DNA from: Oscillospiraceae bacterium
Lineage (GTDB): Bacteria > Bacillota > Clostridia > Oscillospirales > Ruminococcaceae
DNA: 64,000 nucleotides
Reading direction: 5' to 3'
Assembly: GCA_017472735.1 (NCBI GenBank)
Contig: JAFUOD010000003.1
Span: forward strand, 62,001 to 126,000
The notes under the pieces are model-generated. The model did not search any database, had not been told where the DNA came from, and worked only from the letters and a program-made list of their open reading frames with translations. Shown in pieces: positions 1-8,823 of the stretch (within the stretch, counting starts at the first letter, position 1; the number at the start of each line of letters is the position of its first letter). Position numbers and translations under genes: made by a program.

Positions 1-1050
1 AATGTTGAAGTTAGCCGAGAAGCTATCCTGCAGGGGGGTAAGCTTGTAAAGCTTTTTCATTAAAGCGTCGGGGTCTACGCCTCGCTTTAAGTCTATAGCA
101 ATTTTTAAGCCGTCAAGGTCGGTCTCATCGCGGATGTAGGCAACCTCTTTCATTCCGCCCTTGGCAAGCTCTATTATCTTTTCTATAATAGCCTCGACCG
201 TTGTGGTGGGCGGAATTTCGGTGACTTCGATACAGTTAGCTTCTTTATCATAGCTATACTTTGAACGGATCTTTACAGCTCCCCTGCCCGATGAATAAAT
301 CTGTCTTAGCTTTTCTTCATCGTGAATGAGGAAACCGCCGCCGGGGAAATCGGGGCCTTTTATAGATTGTGAAACATCGTAATCGGGGTCACGAATTAGG
401 GCGATCGTAGCCTCGCAAAGCTCGTTTAAGTTAAAGGGGCAAATAGCACTTGCCATTGAAACACCGATGCCGATGTTTGAATTTAAAAGAATTGACGGGA
501 ACGAAACGGGCAAAAGCTCGGGCTCGAGCATTGTGTTATCATAGTTGGGAACAAAATTAACAGTGTCTTTATCAATGTCACCGAAGAGTTCGGAGCAGAT
601 GGGGTCGAGCTTAGCCTCGGTATAACGTGAAGCGGCATATGCCATGCCCGATGAATAAGCCTTGCCGAAGTTGCCCTTCGAGTCGATATAAGGGTGCAAA
701 AGCGCCTCGTTACCGCGGGTCAAGCGCACCATTGTCTCATAAATTGCCTGGTCGCCGTGAGGGTTGAGCTTCATTGTCTGACCAACGATGTTGGCAGATT
801 TCGTTCTTCCTCCCGACAAAAGGCCCATTTTATACATGGTATATAGAAGCTTGCGGTGAGAGGGTTTAAAGCCGTCGATCTCGGGGAAGGCACGTGAGAC
901 GATTACACTCATGGCATAGGGCATATAGTTCTTTTCAAGTGTTATGGTAATAGGCTCTTCAACCACTGTGCCGGCACCGTTAATGTAAGCATCAGCCTGG
1001 CGCTTAGAAAGCTTTACCGGCTTGTCCTCGGTTTTTTTCTTTTTTGCCAT
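1..1050 (-). CDS. parC: Type IIA DNA topoisomerase A subunit (ParC/GyrA-like), C-terminus cut by window edge
   Basis: DNA breakage-reunion subunit that would pair with the ATPase subunit encoded just upstream. The visible 350 codons start at ATG 1050 behind a GGAGG site, 18 bases after the partner's stop. The winged-helix part shows DGFKPSHRKLLY (59-70), NPHGDQA (96-102) and the catalytic tyrosine in ASRYTEAKL (Tyr143), then a GIGVSMAS motif. The position equal to GyrA Ser83/ParC Ser80 in the quinolone-determining region is Gln101. The basic lysine-rich N-terminus is short. I call it topoisomerase IV-like rather than gyrase because it is divergent and sits in a two-gene unit away from any dnaA/recF context; the missing C-terminal domain would be needed to decide. 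Confidence 0.85.
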   Translation of the reverse strand, partial: MAKKKKTEDKPVKLSKRQADAYINGAGTVVEEPITITLEKNYMPYAMSVIVSRAFPEIDGFKPSHRKLLYTMYKMGLLSGGRTKSANIVGQTMKLNPHGDQAIYETMVRLTRGNEALLHPYIDSKGNFGKAYSSGMAYAASRYTEAKLDPICSELFGDIDKDTVNFVPNYDNTMLEPELLPVSFPSILLNSNIGIGVSMASAICPFNLNELCEATIALIRDPDYDVSQSIKGPDFPGGGFLIHDEEKLRQIYSSGRGAVKIRSKYSYDKEANCIEVTEIPPTTTVEAIIEKIIELAKGGMKEVAYIRDETDLDGLKIAIDLKRGVDPDALMKKLYKLTPLQDSFSANFNI

Positions 1051-1068
1051 TTGTTATCCTCCCTCCCA

Positions 1069-3057
1069 TTAGCTTATATCTGCCATTTCAAGGTAGTCAT
1101 GGCCGTTGATGTTGATAAATTCCTTACGAGCGCTTAAGTTATCACCTAAAAGCATATCGAACATGAACTTTGTGTGCTCGGCTTCATCGGGGGTAACTCT
1201 AATCAAACGTCTTGTATCGGGGTTCATGGTGGTCAAGCTCATCATATCGGGTTCGTTTTCACCAAGACCCTTTGAGCGCTGAATGGTGAACTTTGCATTG
1301 CCTATCTGCTTTAAAATATCAGCGCGCTCACTTTCGTCATATGCAAAATAAGTTCTGTCTTTGGTATTTATTTCGTACAAAGGAGACTCTGCGATAAAGA
1401 CATAGCCCTCCTCGATAAGGGTGGGTGTGAGGGTGTAAAGCATGGTTAGAATAAGCGTTCTTATCTGGAAGCCATCGTAGTCGGCATCTGTACAGATGAC
1501 GATTTTGTTCCAGCGCAGAGCATTGATGTTAAAGCTTGAAAGGTCTTTGTTTTTAGCGGTCTTAACCTCGACACCACAGCCCAAGACTTTCATAAGGTCG
1601 GTAATTATCTCGCTGTCGAAGATTTTAGAATAGCTTGCTTTTAAGCAGTTTAATATCTTACCTCGAACAGGGATAACAGCCTGAAATTCGGCGTTGCGGG
1701 CAAGCTTTACAGAGCCTAAAGCCGAGTCGCCCTCTACGATATAAAGCTCGCGGCGTGTGGTATCTTTGGTTCGGCAATCGACGAACTTTTTAACCATGTT
1801 TGCCATATCAAGCTTTTCGGCATACATCTTTTTGGTGTTGATCCTTGTCTTTTCGGCACTTTCGCGCGAACGCTTATTTACAAGCACCTGATCGCAGATC
1901 TTGCCAGCTTCGTCGGGCTTTTCGATAAAGTAAACCTCTAACTGGTGCTTCAAAAAATCGACTGCGGCATCGTAAATGAATTTGTTGGTGATTGCTTTTT
2001 TAGTCTGGTTTTCATAAGAGGTCTGGGTTGAGAAAGAGCTTGAAACCATGACAAGGCAATCCTCGACATCGACAAACTGAATTTTTGCTTCGTTTTTTAA
2101 ATATTTGTTGTTTGCCTTCATATAGCTGTCAAGATAGGACGTGAAAGCCTGACGGACAGCTTTTTCGGTCGAGCCGCCGTGTTCAAGGAAGCTTGAGTTG
2201 TGGAAATATTCGCAGGTGTGAACATTTTTTGAAAAAGCAAAGGCAAAGTTATATTTAACCTTATATTCAGCCATGTCTTCTCTGTCCTTGCCCTTGCGGT
2301 CGGCTGTCCAGAACTGAGGCGGGGTTAAATAGTTTTCTCCCACTATTTCGTTGACATAGTCGAGTATACCGTTTTCATATAGATAGTTCGACTGGTCGAA
2401 CGAGCCGTCCTCGTTCTGATAACGGAAGACAAATTCGATGCCGGGGTTGACAATGGACTGACGCTTTAATACATCCTCGAAATATTCTTTTTCGATTTCG
2501 ATAGCTGTGAAAACTTCAAGGTCGGGGCGCCAACGGGTTTTGGTACCCGTCTGACGGCGCTTTGTCTCTTCCTTTTTAAGACCGCCGACATTCTCGCCTT
2601 TCTCGAAATGAAGATTGTATTTGTATCCGTCACGGTGAACCTCGACGTCCATATATTCACTGGAATACTGTGTAGCGCATGCGCCCAAGCCGTTTAAGCC
2701 AAGAGAGTATTCATAATTCTCACCCGAGACGTTATCATACTTACCGCCGGCGTAAAGCTCGCAATAAACAAGCTCCCAGTTAAATCTTCCCTCAGCCTTG
2801 TTGTAATCAACAGGGCAACCGCGGGCAAAGTCCTCAACCTCGATGGAGTTGTCGTTATATCTTGTAATTATAATTTTAGAGCCGTAGCCTTCACGGGCTT
2901 CGTCGATAGAGTTGGAGATTATCTCGAAGACCGAGTGCTTGCAACCCTCTAACCCATCAGACCCGAAAATAACCGCAGGGCGCTTTCTTACACGGTCGGC
3001 TCCTTTAAGTGAACGTATCGCTTCGTTTCCGTATTCTTGTTTAGTATTTTTAGCCAT
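1069..3057 (-). CDS. parE: Type IIA DNA topoisomerase B subunit (ParE/GyrB-like ATPase)
   Basis: ATP-driven subunit of a type II topoisomerase, 662 residues, near the usual 630-660 of ParE/GyrB. The GHKL ATPase shows NSIDEA (49-54), EDFARGCPVD (75-84, in place of the usual DNGRGIPVD) and GLNGLGA (120-126). The transducer QTK loop is at 351-353. The Toprim domain carries EGDSALG (442-448), normally EGDSAGG, and the metal-binding DADYDG (524-529), followed by a KGLGE motif. These substitutions make it a divergent member, probably not the main gyrase. It is co-transcribed with the A subunit downstream. Active-site acids (Glu442, Asp524, Asp526, Asp528) look intact, so the enzyme should be functional. 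Confidence 0.92.
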   Translation of the reverse strand: MAKNTKQEYGNEAIRSLKGADRVRKRPAVIFGSDGLEGCKHSVFEIISNSIDEAREGYGSKIIITRYNDNSIEVEDFARGCPVDYNKAEGRFNWELVYCELYAGGKYDNVSGENYEYSLGLNGLGACATQYSSEYMDVEVHRDGYKYNLHFEKGENVGGLKKEETKRRQTGTKTRWRPDLEVFTAIEIEKEYFEDVLKRQSIVNPGIEFVFRYQNEDGSFDQSNYLYENGILDYVNEIVGENYLTPPQFWTADRKGKDREDMAEYKVKYNFAFAFSKNVHTCEYFHNSSFLEHGGSTEKAVRQAFTSYLDSYMKANNKYLKNEAKIQFVDVEDCLVMVSSSFSTQTSYENQTKKAITNKFIYDAAVDFLKHQLEVYFIEKPDEAGKICDQVLVNKRSRESAEKTRINTKKMYAEKLDMANMVKKFVDCRTKDTTRRELYIVEGDSALGSVKLARNAEFQAVIPVRGKILNCLKASYSKIFDSEIITDLMKVLGCGVEVKTAKNKDLSSFNINALRWNKIVICTDADYDGFQIRTLILTMLYTLTPTLIEEGYVFIAESPLYEINTKDRTYFAYDESERADILKQIGNAKFTIQRSKGLGENEPDMMSLTTMNPDTRRLIRVTPDEAEHTKFMFDMLLGDNLSARKEFININGHDYLEMADIS

Positions 3058-3159
3058 ATCTATTTCCTTTCAGAAAAGTTAAATACCATATATAGTTATA
3101 ATAGCATATTAGCTTTTGCTTTGCAAGTGTTTTGTTTGTTGGTAAACAAACTGCTTTTT

Positions 3160-3250
3160 GGGGTGGTTGGCGGCGACGACGTCGCGCGGCGCGCCGTGAA
3201 ACGGCTGTGCTGCGCGGTGGAGGAGCCGTTTGTTTGGCGGCGGACAAAAT
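3160..3250. repeat. GC-rich intergenic insert
   Basis: About 90 bases of strongly GC-rich sequence, containing GACGACGTCGCGCGGCGCGCC and GGTGGAGGAGCC, inside an otherwise AT-rich spacer between divergent genes. It resembles other GC-rich inserts in the window (14945-15060, 37430-37500, 39628-39690, 42050-42135, 43400-43460, 52038-52170). Short ORFs on both strands here are by-products of its composition. Confidence 0.5.
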
Positions 3251-3342
3251 TTTTGAAGCAAAGTTGTACTTTGTTGTGACCAAGCTGAATATAGATGTTA
3301 TAGCAAAATAGTGTTTGTACATTAAAAACTCAGGAGGACACC

Positions 3343-4872
3343 ATGGATTATAAACTTATTCGAGAAAGCTTTTGCGTTAAAGAGACCCTTTTAGATGCAA
3401 GCTATAACCAAGCAGTTGAGCTTGACTGTATTCTGCCCGACTATTACCCCGAGATTTTCAAAATCTTAAATTTAAGAATAAAGCCAAGCGTTGTTAAGCA
3501 CAGTGTTAATCAGACAAAGCTTAATTACGAGCTTTTGGTTCAGATTAAGATGATTTACCTTTCAGAGGACGGCACGGTTTCAGAGCTTTCGCAGGATCTG
3601 ACCTATAACAAATCGGTTGACCTGCCGTATAGTGTAAAATCGCCCTGCATAAGTATTTCGCCATATTCCGAAAGTGAAAGCGTAAGGGTTGTTAACAAGC
3701 GCAGAGTTGACATTAGAGGAATCGTGGGAATCGATGTTTTGGTTACTTCTTCGGAGCAAAGGCAGGCGATTTCTCAGGCTTATAACGGAGGGCTTCAGCT
3801 TAAAAAGTCGCTTATAACTTACCCTTCAAAGCGACTTTGCATTACAAAAAGAATAACGGTTGTTGACGAAGTTGAAATGGGCGCAAAGGACGCAATGAAA
3901 ACTCTTTTGCGTGCTGATGCCTGTGTAACAAGCTGTGACAAAAAGGTTATTTCGGGTAAGCTTTTAACAAAGGGCGAAGCAGAAGTTACTGCTTTATATA
4001 TTGAAGAAAACTCGGGCGAGGCAACAAGCATTAAGTTCAGTCTTCCATTCTCACAAATTTGCGATATTGAAGGGCTTGATGAAAAATATGACGTGTTTGT
4101 AAGTGCCTGCGTTTTGGGCTGTGATGTGAGACCGTTAGCGAAAGCTGATACGTCGAAGCTTGAGTGCGAGCTTGCGATTGCGCTTAACTGCCTTGCAATG
4201 AAGTTTGAAAGCGCACAGCTTGCAATTGACGCTTTTTCTACAGATTATGAGACCTCGGTAAACAAGGAGAAAGCTAAGATTGAATGTACACCTTTGATTT
4301 TAGATGACTCTCATAAAACCAAGGCGACACTTACATATTCTGAAGGCGGAATAAAATCAGTCATAAGTGCAGGTGCCGAGGCGACAAAAGTGAATGTATC
4401 CCACTCCGAAGCTTCGAACGAAGCTATAGTTGCAGGAATTGTTAAGGTTTATGCATTTGCAAAGAACGATTCGGATAAACTGATTTATCTTGAGAACTCT
4501 TTGCCCTTTGAGCACAAGGTTGCGCTTACCTGCGAGGAGTTCGGAGGAGCGCAGGTATGTGCTTGCGTAACCTCGGCAAGTTATAATTTAAGCTCATCTA
4601 ACGCAATGGAGGTTATTTGCGACATCAAACTTTCGGGATATATTTTTGAAGCAAACGAGATCGAATACATTGAAAGCATTGTAATTGATGAATCGAGCCC
4701 GATCGAGGGTGAAAACGACTGTGCTTTGAAGCTTTATTTTGCACAGGCAGGCGAAAGTATGTGGGATATTGCAAAAAGATGTCATGCATCGGTTACGGCC
4801 ATTTCGGACGAGAACGAAATTGACGGCGATATGATAACCTCGGACGGAATGATTTTAATTCCTATCTGCTAA
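3343..4872 (+). CDS. sipL: SipL-like SPOCS (DUF3794) protein with C-terminal LysM domain
   Basis: Probable spore morphogenesis protein. In Clostridioides difficile, SipL binds SpoIVA through its LysM domain and is needed for coat assembly around the forespore. The 509-residue protein starts behind AGGAGG. It has an N-terminal region and repeated DUF3794/SPOCS-type beta-rich segments and ends in a LysM module of about 45 residues (GESMWDIAKRCHAS, then a DGMILIPI ending). It is directly followed, 16 bases later, by spoIVA, which supports the SipL role. It has no signal peptide, as expected for a protein acting in the mother cell. Other SPOCS-LysM proteins exist in Clostridia, so orthology rests partly on this neighbour. 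Transcription is probably under sigma-E, but I could not place a convincing sigma-E promoter. Confidence 0.85.
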   Translation: MDYKLIRESFCVKETLLDASYNQAVELDCILPDYYPEIFKILNLRIKPSVVKHSVNQTKLNYELLVQIKMIYLSEDGTVSELSQDLTYNKSVDLPYSVKSPCISISPYSESESVRVVNKRRVDIRGIVGIDVLVTSSEQRQAISQAYNGGLQLKKSLITYPSKRLCITKRITVVDEVEMGAKDAMKTLLRADACVTSCDKKVISGKLLTKGEAEVTALYIEENSGEATSIKFSLPFSQICDIEGLDEKYDVFVSACVLGCDVRPLAKADTSKLECELAIALNCLAMKFESAQLAIDAFSTDYETSVNKEKAKIECTPLILDDSHKTKATLTYSEGGIKSVISAGAEATKVNVSHSEASNEAIVAGIVKVYAFAKNDSDKLIYLENSLPFEHKVALTCEEFGGAQVCACVTSASYNLSSSNAMEVICDIKLSGYIFEANEIEYIESIVIDESSPIEGENDCALKLYFAQAGESMWDIAKRCHASVTAISDENEIDGDMITSDGMILIPIC

Positions 4873-4888
4873 TTAATGGAGGACTAAT

Positions 4889-6367
4889 ATGAGTAATTCA
4901 AGTATATATAAAAGTATTTCTGAGCGCACGGGCGGCGACATCTATATTGGAGTTGTTGGGCCTGTAAGAAGCGGAAAATCGACGTTTATCAGAAGATTTA
5001 TGGAGGAATTGGTTATTCCGAACATTGCGCAAAGCTATATGCGCGAGCGAACCGTTGACGAGTTGCCTCAGGCCTCGGCAGGAAGAACGATTATGACCAC
5101 CGAACCGAAATTCATTCCCGAGGAAGCAGTTGCGGTTTCGTTAGATGATACGGCTGCCGTAAACATTAGAATGATCGACTGCGTGGGATATATTATACCC
5201 TCGGCTGTGGGATATATTGAAAACGGTGAACCGAGAATGGTGAGAACCCCTTGGTTCGAAAGCGAAGTACCTTTTAACATGGCGGCAGAGATCGGAACGC
5301 AAAAGGTTATTACCGAACACTCGACAGTGGGTGTTGTTGTAACAACCGACGGAACGGTAACAGGCTTGGACAGAGAAGAATATGAAGAATGTGAAGAACG
5401 CGTTATAAGCGAGCTTTTAAGCCTTAACAAGCCGTTTGTTGTTCTTATGAATTCACTTAATCATAACAGTGACGAGGTTAAAGCTCTTTGTAAAGAGCTA
5501 TCGGGAAAATACGGTGTGCCTGTAATTCCCATCAACTGTCTTGAAATGACACACAACGACATTCAAAACATTTTGGCTAACCTTTTGTTCGCCTTCCCTG
5601 TTAAAGAGATCAACATTGCTATGCCGAAGTGGCTTAACTCGCTTGGCAAAAACCATAAGCTTAAAACGGAAATTTTTGATTATATCAAATCCTCGTGCAG
5701 CGAGGTTAAGCTGCTGAGAGATGTCAGCGACTTCTGCGATGGGCTTTTGAAGTGCGAAAAGGTAAGCGAATCTAAGGTGGCACACCTCGACCCGGGAAAC
5801 GGTGTTTGCAAGGTGTCGCTTACCCTTGACCCGACATTGTTCTATAAGATCTTGAGTGAGGAATCGGGGCTTGAAATTAACAGCGAGAATGAGCTTATGC
5901 CGACAATTTTGGAGCTGGTAAGGTTTAAAAAGAAGTTTGCAAAATTCTCGGACGCATTGGAACAGGTGGACGAAACGGGCTATGGAATTGTGATGCCCGA
6001 GCAGGAGGAGCTGACACTTGACGAGCCTGAAATTATCCGTCAGGGCGGAAAATACGGCGTAAGGCTTAAAGCAAACGCACCCTCTATTCATCTGATAAGA
6101 GCTGACATCGGCGCTGAGGTGGCACCCATTGTCGGCTCGGAAAGACAGTCGGAAGAGCTGGTTACATACCTCTTGAATGATTTTGAAGACGACCCTGCAA
6201 GGATTTGGGACACCAACATTTTCGGAAAATCACTTTCGGAACTGGTTTCGGAAGGGCTGCATGCCAAGCTTAACCGTTTGCCCGCGGACGCAAGGGAGAA
6301 GTTAAGAGAAGCAGTTGAGAGAATTATCAACGAAGGCTGCTCGGGATTGATTTGTTTGCTTGTATAA
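4889..6367 (+). CDS. spoIVA: Stage IV sporulation protein A (coat basement ATPase)
   Basis: SpoIVA polymerises on the outer forespore membrane and forms the platform for the spore coat. The 492-residue length matches the family. The N-terminal ATPase domain has the Walker A motif GPVRSGKST (24-32), preceded by the typical GGDIYIGVVG strand, and the family motif MRERTVDELPQA shortly after. The C-terminus ends in hydrophobic GLICLLV, similar to the membrane/SpoVM-contacting end of known SpoIVA. It forms a two-gene unit with the SipL-like gene. A strong terminator follows within 10 bases of the stop. Confidence 0.96.
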   Translation: MSNSSIYKSISERTGGDIYIGVVGPVRSGKSTFIRRFMEELVIPNIAQSYMRERTVDELPQASAGRTIMTTEPKFIPEEAVAVSLDDTAAVNIRMIDCVGYIIPSAVGYIENGEPRMVRTPWFESEVPFNMAAEIGTQKVITEHSTVGVVVTTDGTVTGLDREEYEECEERVISELLSLNKPFVVLMNSLNHNSDEVKALCKELSGKYGVPVIPINCLEMTHNDIQNILANLLFAFPVKEINIAMPKWLNSLGKNHKLKTEIFDYIKSSCSEVKLLRDVSDFCDGLLKCEKVSESKVAHLDPGNGVCKVSLTLDPTLFYKILSEESGLEINSENELMPTILELVRFKKKFAKFSDALEQVDETGYGIVMPEQEELTLDEPEIIRQGGKYGVRLKANAPSIHLIRADIGAEVAPIVGSERQSEELVTYLLNDFEDDPARIWDTNIFGKSLSELVSEGLHAKLNRLPADAREKLREAVERIINEGCSGLICLLV

Positions 6368-6373
6368 TAATCG

Positions 6374-6408
6374 AAAAGCACTTACGGTTTTTGCCGCAAG
6401 TGCTTTTT
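6374..6408. terminator. Bidirectional terminator between spoIVA and the convergent minus-strand operon
   Basis: Hairpin AAGCACTT(A)CGG / CCGCAAGTGCTT with a T run on the plus side and an A run on the other. It lies between the stop codons at 6367 and 6413. Confidence 0.8.
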
Positions 6409-6412
6409 AATG

Positions 6413-7615
6413 TTATTTAAAAACTAAAACATCTTGTTGGTTATAGCCCATTTCGGTGAGGGCGGTTATTAAGCTTTCAGGCTCTGCCGATTCGATTGCA
6501 GGGATAATGACAACGTCTTTATCCTTTAGCGCTTCGTTAACAAGCTTGAAAACGGTTTTTACCTTGTGATAGTCGCTAAGACCTGCAAACGAGACTGCCG
6601 TGCCGTCGCCCCGAACGATTTTATCGCCGAGCTCGGCAGAATTAAAGTAAACATAAACTGTTTTAGAGGTTAACAGCGATGTATCATTAAGCACCTCGGC
6701 GTTTTGTGCAATAATATCTTCAGCGTTGACCATGACAGCAAAGCTTTTTGCCGAGCCAAGAGCTTGGTGCATTGAGTTTGCAAATTCTGCAAGAGCTGTG
6801 TATCTATCTGCAGATTTGACGGAATCACCTATGTAATTAAGGTCTGAATTTCTGAACGGCGGGAAGATGACATCGTTTGCGATAACGCCTGCAAAGCCGG
6901 CATTTGAAATTTCGGTTACAAACGAGCCGATATAATTTTTGGCACTTTGCGAGAAAGCCGATATCCACGGCTTGCCGCCCTTGGCAGCCGAGTTATCTAA
7001 CCATTTGCTTGTGCTATCCTCGAATAAATAGCATATGCTTTTATCGACCCATGAAACAATATGGTCGGTAAGGGCAGAGATTTCGGCATAAGGGATAATG
7101 CCTGCTTGGGCAATTGCAGAATAAATCTCGTTAAGCGACAATGCACCTGCGGCAACTGCCTCGCAGTTGATTGCAAGCTCGTTAGAGGTGGTGAAGTAAA
7201 TAACGCCGCCATTTGCAACAAGCTCGACACTGATTGACTGATAATTATTTTCAAGCGCATAAGCTATTGCATCGTTTAGGGATTTGGAGAAATCGTCACT
7301 ACCCTCGAACGAGAGGCGTAGCATGCCGTTTTTAGGTGCTTCGGGTTCGGGCGGAAGGGTGGTAGTAACCTCTTCTTCGGTTGTAGTGGGGGGTGTTGTT
7401 GCTTCGGTTTCTATGGGGTCGGTAACCTCGGGTTCGGGCGAGGGAGTGACGGCAGGGGTCTTTCCGCCCTCGAACAGGCTTAAAAGCGGTTCGCCTAACA
7501 AAAAACCTATAACAACAAGAGCTATCAGCAAAAGTATCAGCAAAAAGCCTTTTAAAACAGGTCCGGGCTGATTCTTTTTTCTGAACAGGGGTTGGTTCTT
7601 TTTACGTGCGGACAT
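6413..7615 (-). CDS. Membrane-anchored putative glycoside hydrolase (DUF4015-like)
   Basis: A 400-residue protein: basic N-terminus, one transmembrane segment at about 22-45, a linker rich in Pro, Thr and Glu (about 52-95), and an extracellular domain. The domain has the WISAFSQSAKNYIG stretch and the GFAGVIANDVIFPP stretch (about 240-255), resembling the TIM-barrel 'putative glycosyl hydrolase' DUF4015 family where a Gly-Phe-Asp-Gly-Ile...Asp...Phe-Pro pattern is typical. Here an Ala replaces the first Asp, so activity is uncertain. It is the last gene of a minus-strand operon, 16 bases after the RnfA-like gene, an unexpected partner for Rnf-type proteins. Substrate is unknown. Confidence 0.7.
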   Translation of the reverse strand: MSARKKNQPLFRKKNQPGPVLKGFLLILLLIALVVIGFLLGEPLLSLFEGGKTPAVTPSPEPEVTDPIETEATTPPTTTEEEVTTTLPPEPEAPKNGMLRLSFEGSDDFSKSLNDAIAYALENNYQSISVELVANGGVIYFTTSNELAINCEAVAAGALSLNEIYSAIAQAGIIPYAEISALTDHIVSWVDKSICYLFEDSTSKWLDNSAAKGGKPWISAFSQSAKNYIGSFVTEISNAGFAGVIANDVIFPPFRNSDLNYIGDSVKSADRYTALAEFANSMHQALGSAKSFAVMVNAEDIIAQNAEVLNDTSLLTSKTVYVYFNSAELGDKIVRGDGTAVSFAGLSDYHKVKTVFKLVNEALKDKDVVIIPAIESAEPESLITALTEMGYNQQDVLVFK

Positions 7616-7631
7616 TTCAGTCTCCTTAAAA

Positions 7632-8210
7632 TTATATCTTTGAAACGTAAATAATCATGGCAATAATGCCGATGTAAAGTACCGAAACAGGGAAACCGCG
7701 GAAGGCGGCTGGGACCTCATTTGAGGTAAGCTTTTTATAATTGATGGATAAAAGGTAGGTTGCAAGCATAAATCCGATGCCGATGGACAACGCGAAAAGT
7801 ATGCGCTGAACAAGACTGCCCGCGTTTATGCTGTTCATGAACAAACAGCCCAAAGCCGCGCAATTAAAGGCAGAAAGATGGACATATCTCTTTAAAGAAT
7901 TGAACCACTTGCGTGCTGCAAACCAGATCACAAGCAATGTGACGATGTAGACGACCGAAAGCGCCAGAATGCACACGATGGGTAAAACAGTTTCGCCCCA
8001 AGAGGTGTCTTTAATAAAGAGCTCGGCAACATATACGAGAATGCTTGCCACGACTGAGAATTCGGTGATGAAAAAGCCAAAGGAGAAAAGCTGCTTAGGT
8101 TTTTTTGCACATTCAAGCAAAGTGCTTGTGCCGATAGCGTATGTAAAAATAACGTTATCGAGAGTTATTGCGGCAAGTGCCGCCATTAATATCTCAAGAA
8201 AGGCTGTCAT
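7632..8210 (-). CDS. RnfA/NqrE-like integral membrane protein
   Basis: A 192-residue protein with six predicted membrane helices, the size and topology of RnfA. NVIFTYAIGTSTLLECAKK (about 19-37) aligns with the first half-helix of RnfA, where an LGxCPFLG motif normally supplies one cysteine ligand of the intramembrane [2Fe-2S] cluster. Here that position reads Ser. The second motif, FNCAALG (about 113), keeps its Cys. Its start overlaps the end of the RnfE-like gene by 17 bases. Family membership is reasonably clear, but normal redox function is doubtful, so no symbol is assigned. Confidence 0.75.
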   Translation of the reverse strand: MTAFLEILMAALAAITLDNVIFTYAIGTSTLLECAKKPKQLFSFGFFITEFSVVASILVYVAELFIKDTSWGETVLPIVCILALSVVYIVTLLVIWFAARKWFNSLKRYVHLSAFNCAALGCLFMNSINAGSLVQRILFALSIGIGFMLATYLLSINYKKLTSNEVPAAFRGFPVSVLYIGIIAMIIYVSKI

Positions 8211-8823
8211 TTCGAGTCCCCTTTCTTACGGCATAGGAAACAAGGCCTCGATAAAGGGCGCTGACAAGCGCGAGCAGAATGAAGCCGCCGTAAAGTGTTG
8301 TTAGTGACGGGAAGGTCACGGGCAGGATCTTATAACCTAAGAATGTGCCGCTGACAAGAATGTTTCTTATTGTTCCGAAAAGGATGATCGAGCTTGCATA
8401 ACCCAAAACGTAAAATCCTGCAAGAACAAGCATGTAAGAACGTTTGCGGCGGTAGAACTTGGTTTCGGTTTTTGAGGTTATGAGCGAGTTGGTTATTAGA
8501 AGCGGAGCATAGATGCCAAGGCCTAAAAACTCCTCGGGCATTAAATTAAGCATTAACTGTCTAACAAGTACATACACCATCGATGCAACAAGGGTATATA
8601 ATATAATACGCACTGTATATACGAGTTTTGAGGGCACAAACGAGCAGATTGCCACGGTTATATAAGTTACAAGGCAAAAAACGATTGAAAGCGCAAGTGC
8701 CGACATAAAGTCGGTTGCTGCAGCAACAGCCGGTGCTATTATTATACCACTGGATAGGAGGGCGTTTCCTGTCAAAAAACCTTCCTTATGTGCCGAGGAT
8801 AAACGAATTGTTTTGTCACTCAT
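8194..8823 (-). CDS. RnfE/NqrD-like integral membrane protein
   Basis: A 209-residue multi-helix protein. The segment LGIYAPLLITNSLITSKTE aligns with the RnfE signature LGIxIPLIVVNCIILGRAE, but the Asn-Cys pair is Asn-Ser. Near the N-terminus, GIIIAPAVAAATD matches the LGLCPALAVT half-helix with Ala in place of Cys. Both cluster cysteines therefore appear lost. It starts within an ATGA overlap with the RnfD-like stop codon, so the genes are translationally coupled. No RnfG gene lies between D and E, unlike the standard Rnf order. Confidence 0.72.
   Translation of the reverse strand: MSDKTIRLSSAHKEGFLTGNALLSSGIIIAPAVAAATDFMSALALSIVFCLVTYITVAICSFVPSKLVYTVRIILYTLVASMVYVLVRQLMLNLMPEEFLGLGIYAPLLITNSLITSKTETKFYRRKRSYMLVLAGFYVLGYASSIILFGTIRNILVSGTFLGYKILPVTFPSLTTLYGGFILLALVSALYRGLVSYAVRKGTRNDSLS

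Noticed and set aside
3037-3322. Overlapping short frames on both strands
   Set aside because: Produced by the GC-rich insert at 3160-3250; no homology-like features and they overlap the parE start.
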